From positions 35,364-99,363 of the forward strand of contig JALEKD010000017.1 of the NCBI GenBank assembly GCA_022769285.1: a DNA stretch of 64,000 nt. Reading direction: 5' to 3'. The translations under genes and the position numbers were made by a program. Under the pieces are notes generated by a model. The model did no database searches, was not told the origin of the DNA, and saw only the letters and a program-made list of their open reading frames with translations. This document shows positions 18,052-27,565 of this stretch, piece by piece. Within the stretch, counting starts at the first letter, position 1. Each line of letters begins with the position of its first letter. The stretch comes from Prevotella sp. (GTDB taxonomy: Bacteria > Bacteroidota > Bacteroidia > Bacteroidales > Bacteroidaceae).

Positions 18052-18681
18052 TTATGCTTTCTCTTCCCGATACAACTGCTCGAACCACTGGCGCAGCAGC
18101 GGGCGGTTCTCTATGATGGTCTGCAGTTGTCGGAGCTTTTCCTGGTTGGGCGAGTTGGGAATCCATAGCCGTATATAACCATTTCGTGAGTACTTCTCGT
18201 CCATGTGCGAGGCGAAGCGCTCCCACTGTTTGTCGTCATCCAGTTCGGGGTACTTCTCAAGGCCGTACTGAATGGCTCTCCGAAAGATGTTCTCGGTGTC
18301 CAGGTCGCGGTCGGCCTCGGCCACTATCTTGCCATAGATGGACCGGGGCTGTCGGCTGGCTGATGCCCGATGGTCCTCGACCGCTTCCTTCATAATCTGT
18401 ATGCGTTCCGGCGAGAACCACTTTTTCAACCGCGCATCGCTTGCAAGTATTTTGCCCCCTGTAATATGGTGAATGGCCCGCGGGCCGCTCATGCCCAGGT
18501 CGTGGTAAGCCGCAATGACGTAAGCCATATTGATGTCGGCCCCGGTAAACTTAGCCAACTCCAGGCTATTCTTGATGACCCGCTGTACATGGGTAAGCCC
18601 GTGACTCTTGCCAAAGGCCACGTAGCGCGGCAAGATTTGCTTCTCGACAAAGTCCATGATGTCTAAGTTGAGCTGTTGCAT
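18052..18681 (-). CDS. HD-domain phosphohydrolase
   Basis: 209 residues with HD superfamily metal ligands: GLTHVQRVIKNS (first His), AAYHDLGMSG (the HD pair), IHHITGG and a later DRDLDTENIF acidic motif. It is probably a cytoplasmic nucleotide or phosphate-ester hydrolase; the substrate is unknown. It is the last gene of the minus-strand operon, 12 nt after menA. Confidence 0.85.
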   Translation of the reverse strand: MQQLNLDIMDFVEKQILPRYVAFGKSHGLTHVQRVIKNSLELAKFTGADINMAYVIAAYHDLGMSGPRAIHHITGGKILASDARLKKWFSPERIQIMKEAVEDHRASASRQPRSIYGKIVAEADRDLDTENIFRRAIQYGLEKYPELDDDKQWERFASHMDEKYSRNGYIRLWIPNSPNQEKLRQLQTIIENRPLLRQWFEQLYREEKA

Positions 18682-18693
18682 TGCTGTAGATTT

Positions 18694-19635
18694 TTAAGAT
18701 ATAAGTATGGCTGTGGTCGACATGATGCCGTACACCAAGATGTTTCGGGCTGTCTTGCCCAGTACTCCGTTGAGCGCCTTGCCCTGCCTTATCTGTACCA
18801 TCTGCCGATAAGTAACGAGGTGGAGGAGCAGGTATACGAGCAGGAGGGCGGCTGTCAGCATGCCGGTGCTGTGGCTGTTTATCCAGAGGGTGACCGCCAT
18901 CAGCGCCACAGCCATGATGCCGGTAGCCAAGTAAAGCCACTCGGTGCGCCGGGCCCCTAAGCGTACGGCCAGGGTAATCTTGCCAACCGCCCTGTCGGTG
19001 TCGCGGTCGCGATAGTTGTTCACTATCAGCAGAGCGTCAATGGCCAGTCCGCAGCCGATGGAGGCTATAAAGGTTTTGAGGGTGATGGTGCTTAGGGCGA
19101 TGGGCAGAGCCAGGTAGTAAGTAAGACATACGGGCACAAAGCCGAAGAACATAAGCACCAGGACATCGCCCAACCCGATATGGGAGAACTTGGTGGTGTA
19201 CAAGAAGCAGAATATGACGCACGCGATACCCACGAAGACCATCATAAAGCCTCCGTATATAATAAGAGGTAGCCCGATGAAGCATGCCAGTATCGTGGTG
19301 GTGAGAATGCCGCTCACCATGGCCTTGGGAGTAATCCATCCCTCGGTGCAGGCTCTCTTGGGCCCCAGGCGAGTGGTTCGGCTGTCCGTCTTGTCCCTAT
19401 AGTCAAAGTAGTCGTTGACCAGGTTGGCGTCAATCTGCATCACAAAGGCAAACAGCAGGCACAGTATAGTTGGGATGACCTGAAAGAACTTGCCCCCGTT
19501 GCTGTCGGCATAGGCCAGGGCGGCTCCTATCATTACAGGGACGGCCGCCCCCGTTAGCGTCTTGGGTCGCGTGGCGAGAAGCCATGCCCTCGCCGAGTTA
19601 GTCTGTACCTGTTCGTAGCCTGTTTGTTGTTTCAT
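18694..19635 (-). CDS. menA: 1,4-dihydroxy-2-naphthoate polyprenyltransferase
   Basis: UbiA-family membrane enzyme that attaches the isoprenoid tail in menaquinone synthesis. The prenyl-diphosphate motif is NLVNDYFDYRDKTD (NDxxDxxxD) and a second Asp-rich motif is NNYRDRDTD. It has about eight or nine transmembrane helices in 313 residues. I use the ATG at 19635; a TTG at 19659 would overlap the porin stop codon. Menaquinone would serve the NQR complex encoded 15 kb away. It follows the porin gene after 5 nt. Confidence 0.93.
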   Translation of the reverse strand: MKQQTGYEQVQTNSARAWLLATRPKTLTGAAVPVMIGAALAYADSNGGKFFQVIPTILCLLFAFVMQIDANLVNDYFDYRDKTDSRTTRLGPKRACTEGWITPKAMVSGILTTTILACFIGLPLIIYGGFMMVFVGIACVIFCFLYTTKFSHIGLGDVLVLMFFGFVPVCLTYYLALPIALSTITLKTFIASIGCGLAIDALLIVNNYRDRDTDRAVGKITLAVRLGARRTEWLYLATGIMAVALMAVTLWINSHSTGMLTAALLLVYLLLHLVTYRQMVQIRQGKALNGVLGKTARNILVYGIMSTTAILIS

Positions 19636-19640
19636 TGTCT

Positions 19641-21989
19641 TTAGTTGAAGAAGTTCCAACTGAGGCCGAACCTCAGGATGCGCTCGTTGAGTGGGTAGTG
19701 AGGCGCCAGGAAGTACTGGCGGTTGCCGCTGCCTGCATTAACGTGGCTCATCATAACAAAAAACCGCGTATGCTTGAGGTGGAAGTTGGCGTAGACGTTA
19801 ACCAATGGATAGTTGCCAATATCTACCTTGTTGTCGTTCTCCTGGACAGCGTACTGCCCCAGTCCAGGGGCGTAGTCGGGTGCGTGGTACTTGGTGAAGT
19901 AACGTATGTCGGCACCGAAGTCGCACTTGAGCACCCGGGCAATCTTGAAGCGCAGGAAAAGATTGGTATATACGTTGAGCTGAGGTACCGGCAGCACGTC
20001 ATCGGCCGTCGATTTCTGATAGGTGACCACGTTCTCCCAGTTGAGCGGCCCTAAGCAGAAGTCCTGGAACAGCTGAACGGTAAACAGGGTGATGGCGTCG
20101 CCGTGCTGGCGGACGTTGGCCTCGTTGTTCTGACGGCCGTAGGTGTCCGTGATGTTGTAACTGAGCCCGAAGTAAGTATAGTTGGAAATCTCGTCGAACG
20201 CCACACGCAGCTTAGTGTGTGTCTTGGCCCAGCTGAGCATGCCCTGGATGCGCGTATGGGTTATCTTGTCCAGGTCGTCGTTATCCCACAGATAGTGGCG
20301 GCTGTGATAGTGACGGAAATAGAAAGAGGGGGTAGTACGGTGGAAGAAACCGCCGGCCTGGAGAGTTACGGTGTCGCCGAATAGCTTGAAGTTGAGGTCG
20401 GCCGAAGCATCCACTTTGATATTGCCGATGTCCTTGCCCGTTACGCCGAACTCGCCCAGTGCGTTATAGTGTAGTGTCTTGCCCTGGAACTTACTTAACT
20501 GGCCGCCTACATACAGGTTCTGCTCGTTCCACGAGGCTGTGCCCTGTGCTGCAGGCAGCACGAAGTGGCGCATCTCATGGGCTACAAAAGCCTTGATGCC
20601 CGCTTTGGCCCACTTGTTGAACCCTTCAAGGAGCGAGAGGGCGAAAGTATTGCGCAGCGAGAAGTGGGTAGTCTTGTCGTAGATAGAGTCGCCCGGCAGT
20701 TCTTCGTCCATATCGTAGGTGTGAGCGTAGTACGAATTCGGGGTTTCGTAAGCCTGGTAGATGCGGCTGTAGTTATTGAACTCTAAGGTGTGTATAAAAC
20801 TGGTAACAGGCACATACTCGCGCTTCATCCACATGCTATCCTCGCTGGCCTTGGCCGCGGCTGTGGCCAGGCTGTCGGCCACTGCCTGGTTGGGTACCTG
20901 TATGCGCCCGGTGGCCTTGTTCTTCAGCGTATCGGTAGGCTCTATGCCCGCAATGGTCGCGTTCTTGGGGCGCCCGGCAAATTTCGGCGTGTCCTTGTGA
21001 GTCTTATTAAAACTCTCCTCATCAAAGTCCTCGCCGTCGCGTTCTGCTTTACGCTCCGCCTTCTCACGAGCTTCGCGCTTCTCTTGGTCTTTCTTGGCCT
21101 CAAGGGCAAACTTCTTAGCGGCAATCTCATCGTCAGTCATGCGGACAGAGCGATGAAAACCGAGGCTATAGCGATGGGTGAGGAAGAGGTGCTGATTATC
21201 GTTGCGATTCCAGTTGCGGTTGAGCACGGTGGGGATGTCGGCCGTGGCAAAGCTCTCAGAGAACAGCTCGGGATGTACGATATAGTCATCGTTGGTGATG
21301 CCGCCGTTCTCGGTGACCTTCTGGTGATTGGTCGAGAAGAGAATATGGGCCTGGTACTTGTCGCCCAGGTACGATCCGTACATGGTGTAGTTGAAATGAG
21401 ACGTACTCTGGTTGGAGTAGTAGCCCCGGCCGTAGATATAGTCAAAGTGGAAACCCACGCCAAGCCTTTTGCCCGCGTTGACACCAAACTTAGCCGTGAA
21501 ATGGTCATCGCCGTTAGTGCGGTCGCCCGAGGTGTTGAACGTAAGATTGGTAAACGCCGACAGGGTGTTGGTAAAGTGAAACTTATCTACCGGCGTGAGA
21601 AAGAAGTCGTAAGGTGTCGTAAAGATAAACTGCCCCTCGGCAGGCCGGTCTACGAATATGCGGTTCTGGCGGGGGGCTCCCAGGTTGCCCGTGGTATTGA
21701 ACTCACCCCGCTTGCCGGTGGTGAAGATAGTATTCATAAACAGGTGCGACACCGTGTCGGGTGTCGCATGCGTAATGTCGCCAAATCGGCTGTCTATGGT
21801 CCACACCTTGATTCCCTTGGGTATCTCCTTACTGGTGCCTAAGTCGTCTGGATTAACCTTCTTTTTCAGCGTGTTGGTAATGGGACCGTCGTCATTGATA
21901 GTGTTTAAGTCGTTGAGGTTGTTAACCTGTGCCACGGCCATGGTGGCAACGGTGCTGAGGAGGGAGATAAGTGCGAGGGTCTTCTTCAT
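19641..21989 (-). CDS. Putative outer-membrane porin (PF14121-like)
   Basis: 782 residues from the ATG at 21989, with signal peptide MKKTLALISLLSTVATMAVAQ. The sequence alternates polar and hydrophobic residues and is rich in Tyr, Phe and Asn, as in a beta-barrel. FMNTIFTTGKRGEFNTTGN, FIFTTPYDFFLTPVDKFHF and the C-terminal ILRFGLSWNFFN (aromatic end) match the Bacteroidetes 'putative porin' family. A Lys/Glu/Arg-rich insertion lies near residues 295-345. It sits between a 72-residue membrane protein gene and menA. Confidence 0.85.
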   Translation of the reverse strand: MKKTLALISLLSTVATMAVAQVNNLNDLNTINDDGPITNTLKKKVNPDDLGTSKEIPKGIKVWTIDSRFGDITHATPDTVSHLFMNTIFTTGKRGEFNTTGNLGAPRQNRIFVDRPAEGQFIFTTPYDFFLTPVDKFHFTNTLSAFTNLTFNTSGDRTNGDDHFTAKFGVNAGKRLGVGFHFDYIYGRGYYSNQSTSHFNYTMYGSYLGDKYQAHILFSTNHQKVTENGGITNDDYIVHPELFSESFATADIPTVLNRNWNRNDNQHLFLTHRYSLGFHRSVRMTDDEIAAKKFALEAKKDQEKREAREKAERKAERDGEDFDEESFNKTHKDTPKFAGRPKNATIAGIEPTDTLKNKATGRIQVPNQAVADSLATAAAKASEDSMWMKREYVPVTSFIHTLEFNNYSRIYQAYETPNSYYAHTYDMDEELPGDSIYDKTTHFSLRNTFALSLLEGFNKWAKAGIKAFVAHEMRHFVLPAAQGTASWNEQNLYVGGQLSKFQGKTLHYNALGEFGVTGKDIGNIKVDASADLNFKLFGDTVTLQAGGFFHRTTPSFYFRHYHSRHYLWDNDDLDKITHTRIQGMLSWAKTHTKLRVAFDEISNYTYFGLSYNITDTYGRQNNEANVRQHGDAITLFTVQLFQDFCLGPLNWENVVTYQKSTADDVLPVPQLNVYTNLFLRFKIARVLKCDFGADIRYFTKYHAPDYAPGLGQYAVQENDNKVDIGNYPLVNVYANFHLKHTRFFVMMSHVNAGSGNRQYFLAPHYPLNERILRFGLSWNFFN

Positions 21990-21994
21990 TATCA

Positions 21995-22213
21995 TTAACG
22001 AATAATTCTGAGGCAACATTCAACAAACTTGAACGCCATAGCGACCAGTACGATAACAGTACCGGTCGTATGGCTTGATAGAGCGTACACGGCAACGCCG
22101 ATAATGGCGAGGAGCATAAAGAGGGCGTTCAGGAGATTGCGAATCTTGAAGAAACGACTATCAGGGCCGCCCTTTTTATGTCGGCCGTGGTCTATATTTC
22201 CGTTTATAATCAT
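21995..22213 (-). CDS. Small membrane protein
   Basis: 72 residues. A polar N-terminus (MIINGNIDHGRHKKGG) is followed by two likely transmembrane segments (NALFMLLAIIGVAVYAL and TVIVLVAMAFKFVECCL). It is placed 5 nt before the porin ATG and 8 nt after the DUF4468 gene, so it belongs to the operon. Function is unknown. Confidence 0.65.
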   Translation of the reverse strand: MIINGNIDHGRHKKGGPDSRFFKIRNLLNALFMLLAIIGVAVYALSSHTTGTVIVLVAMAFKFVECCLRIIR

Positions 22214-22221
22214 GGGGAAGA

Positions 22222-23274
22222 TTACTTGAATAGATTGGTTATACCTGCGAATATCTCATTCTTACGGTCTATGGTCTTGCGGCGGAACTTTCCATAAGGC
22301 GCAACGAGCTTGGTCTTCTTCTTGTTCAGACTGGCCTTGTCCGTGATGACTTCCTGAGCCGGCAGGGTAAACCCGGTGCTGCGGTTGGCCTCGTAGGTAT
22401 ACGAAATGCGCTCCAGGGACACGTGCAAGTGGCCTTCGGTACATGTGGCGATAAGCGTGTAGTTAAATTCGGTCTGGTCTATCATCACAAAGTTATTCGT
22501 AAATACCAGCCACTCGTACATTTTGGCAGCTATGGAGTGCGTGCCCTTGTTCACGATGGCTATCTTGCTGCGGGCCTCGCCCTTGGTGTTCTGATTGTCG
22601 TCTACGGTTAGGTTGTTAATGTACTCGAAGACCTTATCGTATATCTCCTCGGCGCTCTTGCCTGGCACGTCGATGTCCAGGCCAAACACCACCTTGCCAT
22701 TGACCATGGGTACGGCTCCGGCGAGATAGGGGGTAAGGTCCTCGGTGCCGGTTACCTTCTTGGCAGCGGTCTTGGGGCTCACGGCAGGGGCTGCCACAGT
22801 AGACCAGCCATTGGTGTTGGAGTATTCCACCTCTCCGTTGGCGTCCGTCTGGGCCTTCTGCTCAGCCGGAGCCTTCTTCTCGGCAGGTTTCAGGGGCGTT
22901 GCGGGTACGGTGGCGCCTGCCTCCTTAGCCTCAGCGTTCAGTTTCTCGGCCTCGGCGTTCAACCTGGCGGCCTCGGCCTGCGCCTTCTTTATCTGCTCCT
23001 GTATGGCGGCCTGCTTGGCTGCCAGCTCCTTAGCCTTGGCCTGCTTGGCTGAGTCCTCCTTGGCTTTGGCCTCAGCGGTAGCCTTGGCCTTAGCTGCTGC
23101 AGCGGCTTTCTGTGCCTTAGCGGCATTGGCCTTAGCTGCCTCTACCGCTTTCTGAGCCTCTTCCAACTGCTTTTGAGCCTGTTCCAACTTCTGTTCAGGG
23201 GTGAGGGGCTTGACGTTCTGAGCGTGGCAGAGCACGGGGGCAAGCGCAATAATAGCTACCAGTATTTTCTTCAT
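22222..23274 (-). CDS. Exported coiled-coil protein with DUF4468-like domain
   Basis: 350 residues with signal peptide MKKILVAIIALAPVLCHAQ. Residues about 24-120 are an uninterrupted Ala/Lys/Glu/Gln-rich helix (QKQLEEAQKAVEAAKANAAK and similar), a strong coiled-coil candidate that recalls TolA-like rods. After a linker, the C-terminal domain (GLDIDVPGKSAEEIYDKVFE ... IVNKGTHSIAAKMYEWLVF) looks like DUF4468, a TBP-like fold common in Bacteroidetes. It heads the operon with the porin, menA and HD genes. Function is unknown. Confidence 0.75.
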   Translation of the reverse strand: MKKILVAIIALAPVLCHAQNVKPLTPEQKLEQAQKQLEEAQKAVEAAKANAAKAQKAAAAAKAKATAEAKAKEDSAKQAKAKELAAKQAAIQEQIKKAQAEAARLNAEAEKLNAEAKEAGATVPATPLKPAEKKAPAEQKAQTDANGEVEYSNTNGWSTVAAPAVSPKTAAKKVTGTEDLTPYLAGAVPMVNGKVVFGLDIDVPGKSAEEIYDKVFEYINNLTVDDNQNTKGEARSKIAIVNKGTHSIAAKMYEWLVFTNNFVMIDQTEFNYTLIATCTEGHLHVSLERISYTYEANRSTGFTLPAQEVITDKASLNKKKTKLVAPYGKFRRKTIDRKNEIFAGITNLFK

Positions 23275-23301
23275 AATCTGTATTTTTTGTATTAAGTTTC
23301 A

Positions 23302-23309
23302 CAAAATTA
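23302..23309 (-). promoter_or_regulatory. Predicted -7 box of the DUF4468-porin-menA operon
   Basis: Minus strand TAATTTTG, 27 nt upstream of the DUF4468 gene start. It fits TAnnTTTG. Confidence 0.5.
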
Positions 23310-23483
23310 CTAAAAACTGCTGTACAGAAGAAACAATCTACCATATTTAACGTAAATTATTTGTTTGCAGTGCCCCTGATGGCTGTGATGGTCAAGGCGA
23401 TGGCTCGCCGACACAGGGAATCCGTCGCCCTATATATTTAAGGTGTGGAGAGAGGGACGGGCCTAAAAACAAAAAGTGGGGAA

Positions 23484-23640
23484 GTGGTCGCTATTATGGC
23501 TGTGACCATCGGACTGAGCCTAAAGACGGTAGCGACTATTCTAAAGACGGCTCCCAGCGCGCTGGAGACCGTCATTAGCGCACTGGGAGCCGTCTTTAGA
23601 AGCGTGGAGACCGGTCTCCACAAAATTTGGAGATTTCCGG
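23484..23640. repeat. Dispersed palindromic repeat family A, copy 2
   Basis: It lies downstream of uvrB. The centre is a perfect 17-bp inverted repeat, CTAAAGACGGCTCCCAG (23541-23557) and CTGGGAGCCGTCTTTAG (23583-23599). Positions 23564-23617 are the stretch shared with 1240-1293 and 57524-57577. The neighbouring GGAGACCGGTCTCC is itself a palindrome. Nothing else is visible in the 23310-23706 gap. Confidence 0.75.
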
Positions 23641-23706
23641 GATGTGCCTGGGTTCCTCGTGGTATGGGGCGGTAGGGCAGACAGGGACGCAATGAGCGAG
23701 GGCAGA

Positions 23707-25740
23707 TTACTTCTTGTTGTCCAACTCGCCTTGCAGTCTGATGATTTCGTCGCGATACTGGGCCGCCTGGATGAAGTCGAGGTCCTTGGCAGCTTGCTTC
23801 ATCAGCGCCGTGGTGCGCTCGATGCTCTTCTGCAACTGGCTCTTGGTCATCTTCAGTACGATGGGGTCGGCGGCAAAGGCCGCGGGCTCCGGCTCGGTGT
23901 AGGGCTTGTACGCCATCATGGGGCCGGCCTCTGCGGGCTGTGGTTTGGCCGTGGGCAGATCCGACTTAATCTCTTTCTTTATCTGTTGGGGCGTAATGTG
24001 GTGTTCCTCATTATACTTTAGCTGTATGGTGCGCCTTCGGGCAGTTTCCTCTATGGTGCGGCGCATGCTGTCGGTTATCGTGTCGGCATACATGATGACC
24101 TTGCCATTGACATTGCGGGCTGCGCGACCCGCCGTCTGGGTCAGTGAACGGTGGCTGCGCAGGAACCCCTCCTTGTCGGCATCGAGTATGGCCACCAGGG
24201 ATACCTCTGGCAGGTCCAGGCCCTCGCGCAGTAGGTTGACGCCCACCAGTACATCGTACACGCCGGCTCGCAGGTCGGTCATTATCTTTACGCGGTCCAG
24301 CGTGGCCACGTCGCTGTGTATGTAGTTGGCTCGCACCGAGTGGTTGAGTAGAAACTCGGTCAGCTCTTCGGCCATGCGCTTGGTAAGGGTGGTGATGAGC
24401 ACTCGCTCGTGGCGGTTGGTACGAGTCAGTATCTCGTCCAACAAATCATCTATCTGGTTCTCACTTGGGCGAACCTCTATCTCTGGATCCAAGAGCCCCG
24501 TGGGACGTATAATCTGTTCTACCACTACGCCCTCGGCCTCCTGTAGCTCGTAGTCGGCCGGCGTGGCCGATACATAGATAACCTGGTTGGTCATAGCCTG
24601 AAACTCCTCGAAGCGGAGGGGCCTGTTGTCAAACGCGGCAGGCAGTCTGAACCCATATTCGACCAGGTTCTGCTTGCGGGCGCGGTCTCCCCCATACATG
24701 GCGTTTATCTGTGGCACGGTAACGTGGCTCTCGTCGATTACCATGAGGTAGTCTGTGGGGAAGAAGTCTAACAGGCAGTACGGCTTTTCCCCTGGCTCGC
24801 GTCCATCGAAGTACCTGGAGTAGTTCTCGATACCACTGCAGTGTCCCAACTCCTTTATCATCTCCATATCGTACTCTACGCGCTCCTTAATGCGCTGCGC
24901 CTTGATGGTGTCGCCTATCTCGGTGAAGTAGTCTACCTGCTTGACCAGGTCATCCTGTATCTTGCGGATGGCCACCTCGGTCTGCTCCTTAGAGGTGACA
25001 AACAGGTTGGCCGGGTAAATCTGATATTCGCTGAAGGAGGCTATCCGCCTGAACGTCATGCTGTCCAGCTCCTCTATGCTGTCTATCTCGTCGTCCCACC
25101 AGCTTACCCGCAGGATGTTGTCGCTGTACGCCATGGCTATATCTACTGTGTCGCCTTTCACCCTGAACGTTCCGCGTGCCAGCTCGATGTCGTTGCGTAT
25201 GTATAGAGCGTCTACCAGCTGTCGCAGAAAGGCATTGCGGTCTTTCTGTTCGCCCTGCTTGATAGAGATGATACTGTTGCTCATGGTGGTGGGCCCTCCC
25301 ATACCATATATGCAGGACACGGACGACACCACGATGACATCGCGACGTCCTGAGAGCAGGGCGCTTACGGCGCTAAGCCTCAGCTTGTCAATATCCTCAT
25401 TGATGGCGAGGTCTTTTTCTATATATGTATCTGAGGAGGGTAAATAGGCTTCCGGCTGGTAGTAATCGTAGTACGAAACGTAGTACTCTACGGCGTTATT
25501 GGGAAAGAATCCCTTCATCTCTTGGTACAACTGGGCCGCCAAGGTCTTGTTGTGGCTCAGAATGAGGGTGGGGCGGTTCACATTGTTTATCACGTTGGCC
25601 ACCGTGAAGGTCTTGCCAGAGCCCGTGACACCTAACAGCACCTGGGCCTTGTCTCCCCGCTCTACGCCAGCAGTAAGTTGGCTTATGGCAGCAGGCTGGT
25701 CGCCCGTGGGAGCATACTCGGAAACCAAATTGAAATTCAT
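23707..25740 (-). CDS. uvrB: Excinuclease ABC subunit B
   Basis: Helicase-like damage-verification subunit of nucleotide excision repair. Walker A is GVTGSGKTFT, the beta-hairpin is YYVSYYDYYQPEAYLP, the DEAD-like box is VIDESHVT, and the helicase C-terminal motif is QTAGRAARN. The UVR motif that binds UvrC is at the C-terminus (KDLDFIQAAQYRDEIIRLQ). 677 residues is full length. The gene is monocistronic as far as can be seen and divergent from bamD. Confidence 0.98.
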   Translation of the reverse strand: MNFNLVSEYAPTGDQPAAISQLTAGVERGDKAQVLLGVTGSGKTFTVANVINNVNRPTLILSHNKTLAAQLYQEMKGFFPNNAVEYYVSYYDYYQPEAYLPSSDTYIEKDLAINEDIDKLRLSAVSALLSGRRDVIVVSSVSCIYGMGGPTTMSNSIISIKQGEQKDRNAFLRQLVDALYIRNDIELARGTFRVKGDTVDIAMAYSDNILRVSWWDDEIDSIEELDSMTFRRIASFSEYQIYPANLFVTSKEQTEVAIRKIQDDLVKQVDYFTEIGDTIKAQRIKERVEYDMEMIKELGHCSGIENYSRYFDGREPGEKPYCLLDFFPTDYLMVIDESHVTVPQINAMYGGDRARKQNLVEYGFRLPAAFDNRPLRFEEFQAMTNQVIYVSATPADYELQEAEGVVVEQIIRPTGLLDPEIEVRPSENQIDDLLDEILTRTNRHERVLITTLTKRMAEELTEFLLNHSVRANYIHSDVATLDRVKIMTDLRAGVYDVLVGVNLLREGLDLPEVSLVAILDADKEGFLRSHRSLTQTAGRAARNVNGKVIMYADTITDSMRRTIEETARRRTIQLKYNEEHHITPQQIKKEIKSDLPTAKPQPAEAGPMMAYKPYTEPEPAAFAADPIVLKMTKSQLQKSIERTTALMKQAAKDLDFIQAAQYRDEIIRLQGELDNKK

Positions 25741-25745
25741 AATTG

Positions 25746-25753
25746 CAAAATTA
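25746..25753 (-). promoter_or_regulatory. Predicted -7 box for uvrB
   Basis: Minus strand TAATTTTG only 5 nt upstream of the uvrB ATG. If it is used, the leader would be extremely short or absent. Confidence 0.4.
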
Positions 25754-25816
25754 ATAAAAAATAGAGCCTTGATAGCTTATAATAGCTGTTTTTTTGCTAA
25801 AAAATATGTTTTTTAC

Positions 25817-25847
25817 TTTGGCCATAGCGGAATTATATGTAATTTTG
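25817..25847 (+). promoter_or_regulatory. Predicted promoter of bamD-rpoZ-DUF4293
   Basis: TTTG at 25817-25820, a 19-nt spacer and TAATTTTG at 25840-25847, 18 nt before the bamD ATG. It is a textbook match to the Bacteroidetes housekeeping promoter. Confidence 0.8.
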
Positions 25848-25865
25848 CAAGACAAATCTGTGATT

Positions 25866-26729
25866 ATGAATAAAATTCTGTTTGCTGCTTTAGCGGCGCT
25901 GCTACTCTTTTCAAGTTGCGCCAATGAGTTTAACAAAGTCTATATGACCAGCAATGTTCCATATAAATACGAATACGCAAAAGAGTGTTTTGCCAACGGA
26001 AAATGGACACGCGCTACGACATTGCTTACCGATATGATAACGGTATTGAAAGGCACTGACAATGGGCAGGAGAGTTTGTACATGCTTGCGATGGCTCAGT
26101 ATAATAATAAGGACTACGAGGGAGCAGCCAAGACGTTCAAGAGTTATTTCAAAGCCTATCCTAAGGGTTATTATGCCGAGATGGCTGAGTTCTATGCGGG
26201 CCAGAGTCTCTACGAGAGTACTCCGGAACCTCGTTTGGATCAGTCGGCCACAGTATCGGCCATCTCTGCCTTTCAGGAGTTTTTGGATTTGTACCCTGAT
26301 GCCAAGTTGAAACCAGTTGCTCAGCAGCGCCTGTTTGCCCTTCAGGACAAACTGGTGCGTAAGGAATTGCTCAATGCCCAGTTGTACTACGATTTAGGCC
26401 CTTATTTCGGCAATTGTAATAATGGCGAGAACAACTACGAAGCCTGCATCATTACTGCGCAGAACGCCTTGAAGGAATATCCCTACAGCAAGTTGCGCGA
26501 GGAATTTTCCATCCTGCTTATGAAGAGTAAGTACGAGTTGGCCCAGCAGAGTGTGGACAACAAGAAGATGGAACGTTTCCAGGATGCCGAAGATGAGTGC
26601 TACGGCTTTATCAATGAGTTCCCCGATTCTAAGGAGCGGGCTACCGCCGAGCGCTATATCAACAAGTGCAAGGACTACATCAGCACCCACAGCAACGAGT
26701 CGGCCATCCCTACATTTGGAAGAGATTAA
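25866..26729 (+). CDS. bamD: Outer-membrane assembly lipoprotein BamD
   Basis: 287 residues. The N-terminus MNKILFAALAALLLFSSC is a lipoprotein signal (lipobox FSSC). TPR-like helices follow (YEYAKECFANGKWTRATTLL, LYMLAMAQYNNKDYEGAAKTF), as in BamD/YfiO of the beta-barrel assembly machine. The frame is open from 25794, but the promoter lies inside that extension, so the ATG at 25866 is right. The order bamD-rpoZ-DUF4293 is a common Bacteroidales arrangement. Confidence 0.92.
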   Translation: MNKILFAALAALLLFSSCANEFNKVYMTSNVPYKYEYAKECFANGKWTRATTLLTDMITVLKGTDNGQESLYMLAMAQYNNKDYEGAAKTFKSYFKAYPKGYYAEMAEFYAGQSLYESTPEPRLDQSATVSAISAFQEFLDLYPDAKLKPVAQQRLFALQDKLVRKELLNAQLYYDLGPYFGNCNNGENNYEACIITAQNALKEYPYSKLREEFSILLMKSKYELAQQSVDNKKMERFQDAEDECYGFINEFPDSKERATAERYINKCKDYISTHSNESAIPTFGRD

Positions 26730-26760
26730 CGAAGTTAAAACATACATTATTTAATAAGAA

Positions 26761-27105
26761 ATGGATTACAAGAAGTCAAAGGCACCAGTCAATACGGTTA
26801 CCCGTAACATCATGGATCTTTGCGAGAAGACCGGCAATATTTATGAAAGTGTAGCGATTATCTCAAAGCGTTCTAATCAGATTGCCGCTGAGATAAAGCA
26901 GGATCTGAATAAGAAACTTCAGGAGTTCGCATCGTACACGGACACACTGGAGGAGGTCTTTGAGAACCGCGAGCAGATAGAAATCTCGCGTTATTACGAG
27001 AAGCTGCCCAAGCCAACCCTTTTGGCCACTCAGGAGTTCATCGAGGGCAACGTCTATTGGCGCGACCCGTCACAGGATAACGAAGACGCTAATGCTACAG
27101 CGTAA
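26761..27105 (+). CDS. rpoZ: RNA polymerase omega-type subunit (Rpb6 family)
   Basis: 114 residues. The conserved core is GNIYESVAIISKRSNQIAAEI, with an extended C-terminal part (FEGNVYWRDP-like end) characteristic of the Bacteroidetes version. It assists RNA polymerase assembly in the cytoplasm. It lies 31 nt after bamD and overlaps the DUF4293 gene by 14 nt. Confidence 0.88.
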   Translation: MDYKKSKAPVNTVTRNIMDLCEKTGNIYESVAIISKRSNQIAAEIKQDLNKKLQEFASYTDTLEEVFENREQIEISRYYEKLPKPTLLATQEFIEGNVYWRDPSQDNEDANATA

Positions 27106-27541
27106 GCAGACCTTATTCCTGTTAGCGGCTATTGTCGTCACGGCTGTCTGCCTATGTCAGCCCATTGGTGCGATAGAGCCTCAAGGTATGGGTACCTGGA
27201 CGGCGATTTACTCGCTCTTCGTAACAGGGCCAGAGGTATCGTTCAACTTGTGGCCCCTGTTCGTGCTGTTAGTCCTTACGTATCCCGTGGCCATTATAGC
27301 CATCGCCCTGTACAAGAACCGTAAGGCCCAGGCCCGTCTGTGTGTATGGGCAGTAGTGTGCAACGTGCTGTGGTATGCTTACTTTCTGTTCGGTATATTC
27401 ACAGCCTTTCAGCAGGTTGGCACTTTCCATGTAAAGTTTGCTGCGGGCTTACCGCTCATCAACATCATATTGTATCTGTTGGCCCGCAAGGGTATCATGG
27501 ATGACGAGCGGTTAGTTCGCTCAGCCGACCGTATCAGATAA
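27092..27541 (+). CDS. DUF4293 membrane protein
   Basis: 149 residues with four transmembrane segments (starting about residues 7, 49, 81 and 111). The start MLQRKQTLFLLAAIVVTAVC and the Asn-Leu-Trp-Pro segment before the second helix are typical of DUF4293. Function is unknown. It is the last gene of the bamD operon, and a strong terminator follows. Confidence 0.88.
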   Translation: MLQRKQTLFLLAAIVVTAVCLCQPIGAIEPQGMGTWTAIYSLFVTGPEVSFNLWPLFVLLVLTYPVAIIAIALYKNRKAQARLCVWAVVCNVLWYAYFLFGIFTAFQQVGTFHVKFAAGLPLINIILYLLARKGIMDDERLVRSADRIR

Positions 27542-27565
27542 AGACATTATATTAATGTATAGAGA

